8,081 nt of DNA from positions 1 to 8,081 of the forward strand of contig JAPDJB010000146.1 of assembly GCA_029259285.1 (NCBI GenBank), in the 5' to 3' direction. The translations under genes and the position numbers were made by a program. Below are positions 1 to 4,809 of the stretch, piece after piece; position 1 is the first letter of the stretch, and the number at the start of each line of letters is the position of its first letter. Source of the DNA: Candidatus Bathyarchaeota archaeon. GTDB lineage: Archaea; Thermoproteota; Bathyarchaeia; TCS64; B23. Below the pieces are notes generated by a model, which had not been told where the DNA came from, did not search any database, and saw only the letters and a program-made list of their open reading frames with translations.

Positions 1-1
1 T

Positions 2-925
2 AAATATGTTTTACCCGGAATCCCGCTTACACGCATCATGCCAGTCGAAAAGCTTGTTGAAAGCTTCAATCCAGATGATCAAGCTCAAAGGCTGTGTGAC
101 TTATGCGGAAGAGTAGTTTCAGACTATGTTCTGCTTGGCAACCATGCCGTTCACCCGAATTGCGCCAAACGCTTCTGGCAGATGGCATTCGACATTTTCC
201 ATTTTGCAGAAGCCATGGTAAAAGGTGGAAAAGAAATGCAAAAGAAGGAAAAACCTGAAAAAAGTGCTGAAAGCCAAGAAGAAGCTGAAAACTCAGTTTG
301 CGAAGAGAAGGCTATTGCAAGCCATGAAACTCCAAAAGCCTCCGAAGACTACGCATGGGATGCAGACGCTGCAGAGAAGCGGATACGCAGATGGGCTGGA
401 GGACCGGAAAAAGAAAACATTGACTGGAGCAAGTACCGCCAAGCATTCGCATGGTATAACGAGTCGGATCCAGAAAACTTCGGCAGCTACAAGCTTCCCC
501 ACCACGACGTGGCTGATGGGAAGCTCGTGGTCCATAGACGCGGCGTCATTGCCGCTATGCAAGCTTTGCTCGGCGCGAGGGGAGGCGTCGACATCCCTGA
601 GGGCGATCGAAGGGCAGTCTATGAGCATCTCGCAGGCCACTATAGGGAGTTTGGGCGTGAACCCCCAGAGTTCAGGGCCTCATGGTCTACCTACATGGAG
701 GGGGATTCAGGCCTCGGGGTTGAGCAGGAGGGGGGAGGAGTAGAGGAGATGGATGTAGAAGGGCTGAGAGCCGAGGTGGAGTCGCTGCGGAGGAGAATTG
801 AACGGGTTGAGAGGCTTCTTGAGGCCTCACAGATGCCTAAGGCGAGACCCAACGGCCTAGACGAGGTGGGATCGGCGATGGAGGAGGCTCGGCTGAGGCT
901 CTTCGGATATAGGAGGGACAGCTGA
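2..925 (+). CDS. Prohead-protease C-terminal/scaffold-type protein, 5' end open
   Basis: The reading frame is open from the left edge. The first ATG is at 38 and has no Shine-Dalgarno, so the gene may begin outside the window. Numbering from that ATG (295 residues), residues 20-42 hold C20-x2-C23-x15-H39-x2-C42, a zinc-finger-like set. Residues 65-105 are a charged linker rich in Glu and Lys. Residues 106-213 (AWDADAAEKRIRRWA, then AFAWY, NFGSYKLPHHD and ARGGVDIP) match, from memory, the conserved tail found after the protease domain in many tailed-virus prohead proteases. Residues 237-264 form a heptad-like coiled coil, as expected of a scaffold. The protease catalytic core itself is not visible and may lie upstream. 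The stop overlaps the next start (TGATG), which suggests translational coupling with the capsid genes. Base composition changes inside the gene. The domain match is good; protease activity is only inferred. Confidence 0.7.
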   Translation, partial: KYVLPGIPLTRIMPVEKLVESFNPDDQAQRLCDLCGRVVSDYVLLGNHAVHPNCAKRFWQMAFDIFHFAEAMVKGGKEMQKKEKPEKSAESQEEAENSVCEEKAIASHETPKASEDYAWDADAAEKRIRRWAGGPEKENIDWSKYRQAFAWYNESDPENFGSYKLPHHDVADGKLVVHRRGVIAAMQALLGARGGVDIPEGDRRAVYEHLAGHYREFGREPPEFRASWSTYMEGDSGLGVEQEGGGVEEMDVEGLRAEVESLRRRIERVERLLEASQMPKARPNGLDEVGSAMEEARLRLFGYRRDS

Positions 926-1302
926 TGGCCGCCGGCGACATCAAATACGAGTATGGTCTATGGCTGCTCCCCGTCAGCAAGACCGCGGAGGCTGACATCT
1001 CTAAGGGGCAGCTCGTCTCCCTCAGCGATGGCGTCCCCGCGGCGGCTGGAGACCACGCCCCCTTCGGCGTAGCCATAGAGGACATAGCATCAGGCGAGGA
1101 TATGAGGGGGAAGATCATCATCAGCGGCGTCGTGGAGGTCGTGGCCGGAGGCCCAATATCGGCTCTGAGCTACGTGAAGGCTGGAGACGGCGGCAAGGTC
1201 GTCGACTACGTCGAGGGAACCGACGCCGAGAGCCTTATCGCGGGGATAGCCCTCGACGCAGCGGCGGGAGACGGCGACATCATAAGGCTGCTCCTGAGGT
1301 GA
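925..1302 (+). CDS. DUF2190-like capsid decoration protein
   Basis: This small protein of 125 residues is all beta-like and rich in Gly, Ala and Asp. It has the pattern of the DUF2190 family: an N-terminal KGQLVSLSDG segment, then PFGVAIEDIASGED, a strand IIISGVVEVV, and a C-terminal repeat of the same idea, LIAGIALDAAAGDGDIIRLLL. Members of this family usually lie just before the major capsid gene in tailed viruses and are thought to cement or decorate the capsid surface. That is the position here, between the scaffold-type gene and the capsid gene. The start is well supported: AGGAGGG lies at 911-917 and the ATG overlaps the upstream TGA by one base. No signal peptide or membrane segment is seen. 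The family call is from pattern memory; the position makes it more certain. Confidence 0.72.
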   Translation: MAAGDIKYEYGLWLLPVSKTAEADISKGQLVSLSDGVPAAAGDHAPFGVAIEDIASGEDMRGKIIISGVVEVVAGGPISALSYVKAGDGGKVVDYVEGTDAESLIAGIALDAAAGDGDIIRLLLR

Positions 1303-1306
1303 GAGG

Positions 1307-2227
1307 ATGACGGGCATCAGGGTTTGGAGATCCCCACTCACAGGCGGCTACTATAGGCAGAGGAGGCCGATGGTCTTCGAGGCTCAGGCCCTGACGCCTA
1401 GCGATGTCGAGGCCATAGAGGCCGCAACGGTTCTCGACGAGGTCATCGGCCTCGCCCGACCCCAGTATAGGCTGAGAAGGATATGCCGTGAGGTGAGGAT
1501 GGAGCGCCTAACAGCTAGGGTCGACATCGCCAGGGGGCTGACGGGGCAGGAGAAGGTTCCGCCGATGGTGGAGGCCGAGCTATCGGCTGAGACCTATGAG
1601 AGCATAGACTTCAACCTCTGGAAGAACGTCGTCCACGTCGTCATAAGCGATGAAGCCAGGATGAGGGCCGCCCACGACATCCTACGGCTGCATGTGGAGG
1701 ATGCGGCGAGAGAGCTGGCACGGATGGAGAATAAGCAGATCGCAGAGGAACTCGCTAAGGCCCCTGAGGTCTCAGCCTCAGGCCCCTGGGACTCGATGAC
1801 CGGAGGCGTAAGCGACTACAACCCCTTCAACGACCTCCTCAACGTCTTCAACACCCTGAAGGCTGAGGGATATGAACCAGACTACGCCGTCATGCATCCC
1901 AAGACGTGGGGAGGCTTCATCACGAACACCTATGTCCGAGACCTAGTCCAGGCGGGGGTCGCAGCCCTAGGCAGGGAGAGCGGCGAGTTCACCATTCCAG
2001 GCTACCCCTCGGTGAGGGTTGTCGTCGACCATGCGGTGACGCCGGAGACCAGCTGCTACGTGCTCTGCTCAACGGCTCCGGTCATTGTCCTAGGCGTCGG
2101 GCCGACGGAGGCTGCCCAGTATAGGGATGAGCGAGCCGGCTATTACGCCTACATCATAAGGCAGTGGCTCCAGCCGAGGCTCATCGTCGAGGAGGCCGTT
2201 ATGGAGATAACGGGGGCGCATAGCTAA
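1307..2227 (+). CDS. HK97-fold major capsid protein
   Basis: This 306-residue protein has the size and layout of an HK97-fold major capsid protein. Residues 1-35 are a basic N-arm. Residues 75-108 are a Gly/Glu-rich stretch ending in SIDFNLWKN that would be the E-loop region. Residues 115-150 form a long charged helix like the spine helix, and residues 175-240 contain the alpha/beta segment with the characteristic MHPKTWGGFI. The C-terminal part ends in a strand-rich segment (YYAYIIRQW, LIVEEAVMEI). There is no long N-terminal delta (scaffold) domain, so scaffolding is probably supplied by the upstream gene with the coiled coil. The start at ATG has GAGGTGAG just upstream and lies 4 bases after the decoration gene. 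Many such proteins assemble into the icosahedral head. An encapsulin-like shell is the alternative, but the neighbours argue for a virus head. Confidence 0.85.
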   Translation: MTGIRVWRSPLTGGYYRQRRPMVFEAQALTPSDVEAIEAATVLDEVIGLARPQYRLRRICREVRMERLTARVDIARGLTGQEKVPPMVEAELSAETYESIDFNLWKNVVHVVISDEARMRAAHDILRLHVEDAARELARMENKQIAEELAKAPEVSASGPWDSMTGGVSDYNPFNDLLNVFNTLKAEGYEPDYAVMHPKTWGGFITNTYVRDLVQAGVAALGRESGEFTIPGYPSVRVVVDHAVTPETSCYVLCSTAPVIVLGVGPTEAAQYRDERAGYYAYIIRQWLQPRLIVEEAVMEITGAHS

Positions 2228-2228
2228 C

Positions 2229-2241
2229 CCCCTCTTTTTCT
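2229..2241 (+). terminator. Possible T-run terminator after the capsid gene
   Basis: A pyrimidine stretch with five consecutive T (2235-2239) follows the capsid stop codon immediately. Archaeal transcription can stop at such T-runs without a hairpin. This would separate the scaffold/decoration/capsid unit from the connector gene. The run is short, so support is modest. Confidence 0.35.
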
Positions 2242-2253
2242 CAGAGTCTCCGA

Positions 2254-2628
2254 TTGGTTAAGCGCTTTAACCTAAATGGGGGTGGGAGGCTGTCCTACTC
2301 GGAGCCGAGTGATGTGAGGATGCTCATAGAGACCGCCCTCAGCGACGATGAGATAGCTGAGATCATAGAGCTATGCGACGCGGAGATTGACCGTAGAATA
2401 GGCCCCCAAGACCCTTCGGATCCCCTCATCAGGAGGCTGTCATCCCTCCTGGCTGCTAGAACCATTAAGTTGAGAGAGCCGAAGGCGAGGGCCATCGGGG
2501 AATACCGAGAGGAGTCCGGAGACGTATTAGACATCTGGGAGCGTGAGATCGAGCGCATCTATAGGCTCTATGAGGCCTTCAAATTCTCATCGACGAGTTA
2601 TCGATACATGGAGGAGTCTAGGCCTTGA
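2254..2628 (+). CDS. gp6-like head-tail connector protein
   Basis: The longest reading is 124 residues from TTG at 2254. The body resembles small head-completion/connector proteins of tailed viruses (gp6-like family): SEPSDVRMLIETALSDDEI near residues 18-36, then a helix IAEIIELCDAEIDRRIG, a helix over the SSLLAARTIKL region, and a C-terminal helix ending in ERIYRLYEAFKF. The pattern 'position on a short acidic start, then Asp/Glu-rich helix ending in a Gly' is typical of that all-helical family, which joins the portal to the tail. Its place just after the major capsid gene agrees. The start is uncertain: TTG 2254 has no Shine-Dalgarno and an inverted repeat covers the first codons, while GGTGGGAGG lies at 2281-2289, directly before an in-frame CTG at 2290; ATG 2320 would remove conserved residues. 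No tail genes follow. Confidence 0.65.
   Translation: MVKRFNLNGGGRLSYSEPSDVRMLIETALSDDEIAEIIELCDAEIDRRIGPQDPSDPLIRRLSSLLAARTIKLREPKARAIGEYREESGDVLDIWEREIERIYRLYEAFKFSSTSYRYMEESRP
2256..2272. repeat. Inverted repeat GGTTAA-5-TTAACC
   Basis: Perfect 6-bp arms (GGTTAA at 2256-2261 and TTAACC at 2267-2272) flank GCGCT. It sits in the only sizeable gap of the head module, between the T-run and the connector gene, and includes TTTAA, which could double as a weak TATA element. It may be an operator or a small hairpin; chance cannot be excluded at this arm length. Confidence 0.4.
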
Positions 2629-2638
2629 GGGATGACCC

Positions 2639-2923
2639 ATGCGCACCGCCTTCGATGAAACGCTGAGGGCTATCTCAATCATCTTAAGCCTCCTCAACTC
2701 GGAGTCGAGGAGGTGGACAGCTCTCCACATGGAGGCGATAGCTGAGGGAGTCTCGCCCAGTGCCTTCAGAAACATCCTGAGATGGCTGCTTAGACACGGA
2801 TACGTTGAGAGGCCTAAGCGAGGCGTCTATAGGGCCACGGAGAGGGGGAGAAAACTCCTTGAGGCCCTACCCTGGAGAAGGCGATGTAGACAGACGAGGC
2901 TGGATGAATACATCGAGTCCTAA
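2639..2923 (+). CDS. Small winged-helix protein with PIP-like C-terminus
   Basis: This 94-residue basic protein looks like a winged-helix DNA-binding domain. Residues 4-22 form a first helix, residues 26-38 a second, residues 39-54 (SPSAFRNILRWLLRHG) the likely recognition helix, and residues 55-66 (YVERPKRGVYRAT) the wing, closed by a helix RGRKLLEAL. After a basic patch (WRRRCR, 79-84) the protein ends in QTRLDEYI (85-92), which resembles a PCNA-interacting peptide (Q-x-x-hydrophobic-x-x-aromatic). Only a weak GAGGG precedes the ATG, 10 bases after the connector gene stop. It could be the last gene of the viral block, a viral or host regulator, or a replication-linked host protein; codon use does not decide. 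The fold call is fair; the PIP call is an inference from the motif. Confidence 0.6.
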   Translation: MRTAFDETLRAISIILSLLNSESRRWTALHMEAIAEGVSPSAFRNILRWLLRHGYVERPKRGVYRATERGRKLLEALPWRRRCRQTRLDEYIES

Positions 2924-2987
2924 TCATGGGTGATGGGTCGACTCTACACCATAAGATTTCAGTGAAGATACCCATATTGAGTAAAAC

Positions 2988-2997
2988 CTTAATATCA
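2988..2997 (+). promoter_or_regulatory. TATA-like box for LSm-eL37
   Basis: CTTAATATC lies in an AT-rich stretch with preceding AAAA (BRE-like), about 40 bases before the chosen LSm start. With usual archaeal spacing, transcription would start near 3018, giving a short leader that keeps the GGAGG at 3022-3026. Confidence 0.5.
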
Positions 2998-3021
2998 AAA
3001 CCCCGCTTATTCGAAACACAC

Positions 3022-3026
3022 GGAGG
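3022..3026 (+). promoter_or_regulatory. Shine-Dalgarno deciding the LSm TTG start
   Basis: GGAGG ends 7 bases before TTG 3034. This favours TTG over the upstream ATG at 2926, which lies before the predicted promoter and would add 36 residues not expected in the family. Confidence 0.65.
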
Positions 3027-3033
3027 ATTCCGG

Positions 3034-3258
3034 TTGGCCGAGATGATCGATGAGGTGCTGGAGAGAAGTCTTGGGAAGACGGTGTTGATAAAGCTGAGAA
3101 GCGGGCGGATACTGAGGGGAGTCCTAGAGGGCTTTGATCAACATATAAACCTCGTCCTACGAGATGCGGAGGATATCAGCGACCCCGAGAACGTGGAGAA
3201 GATTGGAACCATAATTCTGAGGGGAGACAACGTAGTTATGATCTCGCCTCCACCTTAA
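3034..3258 (+). CDS. Archaeal Sm-like (LSm) RNA-binding protein
   Basis: From TTG 3034 the product is 74 residues, the normal size for archaeal Sm-like proteins, which form heptameric or hexameric rings that bind U-rich RNA and act in RNA processing. An N-terminal helix (MIDEVLERSLG) is followed by the Sm1 motif (KTVLIKLRSGRILRGVLEGFDQHINLVLRDAEDI) with the conserved D-x-H-x-N RNA-binding set in FDQHINLVL. A short loop rich in Asp and Glu leads to Sm2, GTIILRGDNVVMIS, with the RG-D-N signature. A longer frame open to ATG 2926 exists, but promoter, Shine-Dalgarno and family length all favour TTG. The eL37 gene starts 11 bases after its stop; this pair is a common archaeal arrangement and links RNA handling to ribosome components. 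It is a confident call. Confidence 0.93.
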   Translation: MAEMIDEVLERSLGKTVLIKLRSGRILRGVLEGFDQHINLVLRDAEDISDPENVEKIGTIILRGDNVVMISPPP

Positions 3259-3269
3259 GGTGATTCTCC

Positions 3270-3452
3270 ATGCCGACTAAGCATGCCATCCATCATGGGA
3301 AGAGGGTTCACATCCGTTGTAGACGATGCGGCCGGAGGGCGTATCATATAAGGAAGAAGCGCTGCGCGGCCTGCGGCTTCGGGGCTTCAAAGAGGCTGAG
3401 GAGATACTCATGGAGTCGTAAGACCCTGAATCGATCGAGGAGAATAGTGTGA
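3270..3452 (+). CDS. rpl37e: Large-subunit ribosomal protein eL37
   Basis: This is a 60-residue, very basic protein with the eL37 zinc ribbon: C17-x2-C20 and C32-x2-C35, with HIRCRRCGRRAYHIRKKRC and CGFGASKRLRRYSWS as the family core. It binds 23S rRNA in the large subunit and is found only in archaea and eukaryotes. AAGGTGA lies at 3257-3263, 6 bases before the ATG, partly within the LSm stop codon, so translation of the two is probably coupled. It has the usual length of the archaeal family. Its end is followed after 26 bases by the convergent cysteine-synthase-like gene. Confidence 0.96.
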   Translation: MPTKHAIHHGKRVHIRCRRCGRRAYHIRKKRCAACGFGASKRLRRYSWSRKTLNRSRRIV

Positions 3453-3453
3453 G

Positions 3454-3472
3454 GAAAATCATGGGAGATTTC
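3454..3472. terminator. Weak inverted repeat between convergent genes
   Basis: AAATC (3456-3460) and GATTT (3467-3471) form a 5-bp stem with a 6-base loop in the 26-base gap between eL37 and the opposite-strand gene. On the - strand it yields a short T-rich stretch. It could help end transcription from both sides, but the stem is short. Confidence 0.25.
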
Positions 3473-3478
3473 TGATAG

Positions 3479-4387
3479 CTAGATCTTGAGTAGCTGTGGA
3501 TATCTGAAGAGGCTGTCAGCCGCTATTGTGACCAGCCTACATCTCTCCCCAAGCTCCTCGGCCACCTTGATGGCCGCGTGGACTGCCGCCCCCGTTGAGG
3601 GGCCTACCAGTAAGCCCTCTAGAGCCGCCAGTCTCCTAACGGTCTCTATGGCCGCCGCCTGGGAGACCTCGATGACCTGATCGACTATATCCCTATTCTC
3701 GGTGTAGAATCTCGGCTTTATAATCTTGGATAATCCCCCTATCCTATCCTCATGTCTCGCCTCCCCGTGCACGAGGGCTGAACCCCTTGGGACTACGCCG
3801 ATGATCCCAACCGATCCGATCTCCTCCTTCAGCCTCCTCCCAACTCCTATGATGGTGCCGCCGGTTCCTATGCCCATGACGAAGGCGTCGATGTCTCTGT
3901 TCATCTGTTCCAATATCTCTGGGCCTGTGGATTCATAGTGGGCCTTGATGTTGGCCTCATTCTCAAATTGGTTTAGGAAGACTCCCCCCATCTCCTCAGC
4001 CATCTCTCCAGCCCTCCTGAACTGCTCCTCCTCGCTTTCGATCCTCACCGTCTCCGCCCCTAGAAGTCTGAGGGCCATCTCCCTAACCTCTGAGACCTCC
4101 GGCTCCAGGATGAGCATCGGCCTCAAGCCGAGTCTAGAGGCGATCCAGGCTATGGCCGTCGCCGTGTTCCCGCTGCTCACCTCGATGACGGGGTCACCCC
4201 TCCTCAATAGACCCTTTTCAACGGCGTCTCGGATCATGTAGTATGCCACACGATCCTTATGGCTGCCACCTGGATTGGTATACTCCAGCTTCAGATATAT
4301 CTCAGCTCCCTCGGGGGCTATGCGTCTCAGCCTCAGGAGGGGAGTCCCACCAATCAGCTTTGATAAGGCTTCAAGCTCCTCCATCAT
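3479..4387 (-). CDS. Cysteine-synthase-like PLP enzyme (fold type II)
   Basis: This 302-residue protein belongs to the tryptophan-synthase-beta/cysteine-synthase superfamily. Visible features are IGGTPLLRL at 12-20, the PLP lysine K44 in NPGGSHKDR, the substrate/carboxylate loop SSGNT at 71-75, the phosphate-binding glycine loop GIGTGGT at 172-178, and PSTGAA near residue 265 where the PLP-ring-binding serine loop sits. Such enzymes make cysteine from sulfide and O-acetylserine or O-phosphoserine, or run cystathionine beta-synthase chemistry; which substrate is used cannot be told here. The His before the PLP lysine differs from the usual GSVKDR. The length is normal for the short form and no CBS pair or extra domain is present. 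The start is supported by a TATA box about 28 bases upstream, implying a leaderless transcript; a second ATG follows directly. The stop faces eL37. Confidence 0.85.
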   Translation of the reverse strand: MMEELEALSKLIGGTPLLRLRRIAPEGAEIYLKLEYTNPGGSHKDRVAYYMIRDAVEKGLLRRGDPVIEVSSGNTATAIAWIASRLGLRPMLILEPEVSEVREMALRLLGAETVRIESEEEQFRRAGEMAEEMGGVFLNQFENEANIKAHYESTGPEILEQMNRDIDAFVMGIGTGGTIIGVGRRLKEEIGSVGIIGVVPRGSALVHGEARHEDRIGGLSKIIKPRFYTENRDIVDQVIEVSQAAAIETVRRLAALEGLLVGPSTGAAVHAAIKVAEELGERCRLVTIAADSLFRYPQLLKI

Positions 4388-4412
4388 ATCAGTTGAGATA
4401 GGATGTGTCCCC

Positions 4413-4418
4413 TTATAA
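4413..4418 (-). promoter_or_regulatory. TATA box of the cysteine-synthase-like gene
   Basis: TTATAA in the context CTTATAAGG on the - strand is centred about 28 bases before the ATG at 4387, so transcription should begin at or within a few bases of the start codon. No Shine-Dalgarno is seen. This makes the gene separately expressed from the upstream tRNA-binding gene. Confidence 0.6.
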
Positions 4419-4449
4419 GAGGGAGCCTTAGAGGTTTAAAAGGGGAGGG

Positions 4450-4779
4450 TTAGGTCACCCTCGCTCCGTTTGGTATATCCCTATCAACGGTGAGGAGGGC
4501 CAGCTTGCCGTCATGCTCCGCGGCTAGAAGCATGCCGTTGGAGACTACGCCGAATATCCTCGCAGGCTTGAGGTTTTTAAGCACTATTATCCGCTTCCCC
4601 AGTAACTCCTCCGCCGTGTAGTAGCCCACTAAGCCCGTGACGATCTGTCGAACCTCATCTCCCAGGTCTACCCGCATTTTATAGAGGCTCTTCGACCCTG
4701 GTATGCGCTCCACCTCTACGACGGTTCCAACCCTCATGTCGAGCTTCTTAAACTCCTCTATGGTGACGATGCCGCTCAT
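4450..4779 (-). CDS. tRNA-binding OB-fold protein (Trbp111/MetRS C-terminal-like)
   Basis: With ATG 4779 the protein has 109 residues and is a single tRNA-binding OB-fold domain like Trbp111, CsaA and the C-terminal part of methionyl-tRNA synthetase. Signature stretches are LDMRVGTVVEVE (13-24), GSKSLYKMRVDLG (28-40), RQIVTGL (44-50), NLKPARIFG (69-77) and SNGMLLAA (80-87). In archaea such a stand-alone domain may act as the tRNA-binding beta subunit of methionyl-tRNA synthetase or as a general tRNA-binding/chaperone protein; no synthetase catalytic domain is near, so the partner is open. An upstream in-frame ATG at 4806 would add 9 residues, but GGAGGTG at 4785-4791 fits 4779. It lies 30 bases after the ligase stop, so co-transcription with ligase is likely. 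Confidence 0.88.
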   Translation of the reverse strand: MSGIVTIEEFKKLDMRVGTVVEVERIPGSKSLYKMRVDLGDEVRQIVTGLVGYYTAEELLGKRIIVLKNLKPARIFGVVSNGMLLAAEHDGKLALLTVDRDIPNGARVT

Positions 4780-4784
4780 AGAGA

Positions 4785-4791
4785 CACCTCC
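4785..4791 (-). promoter_or_regulatory. Shine-Dalgarno deciding the tRNA-binding gene start
   Basis: GGAGGTG on the - strand ends 5 bases before ATG 4779. It lies inside the reading frame if the longer start at 4806 were used, so the shorter start is preferred. A Shine-Dalgarno here, absent at the ligase start, fits an internal gene of an operon. Confidence 0.7.
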
Positions 4792-4809
4792 AATATCTCC
4801 CCTCAATCC

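Noticed and set aside
225..743. Second + strand frame inside the scaffold-type gene
   Set aside because: The main frame carries a conserved domain; this one is lysine/serine-rich translation of the same bases without any motif.
1307..2227. Encapsulin nanocompartment instead of virus capsid
   Set aside because: Decoration, scaffold-type and connector genes surround it in virus head order, and no cargo enzyme gene is adjacent.
2926..3033. N-terminal extension of LSm from ATG 2926
   Set aside because: It lies upstream of the TATA-like box, lacks a Shine-Dalgarno, and would add 36 residues absent from the family; TTG 3034 has GGAGG.
2600..3036. Provirus attachment site or tRNA at the viral/host boundary
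   Set aside because: No tRNA-like cloverleaf or direct repeat was found by eye; only one boundary is in view, so an att pair cannot be tested.
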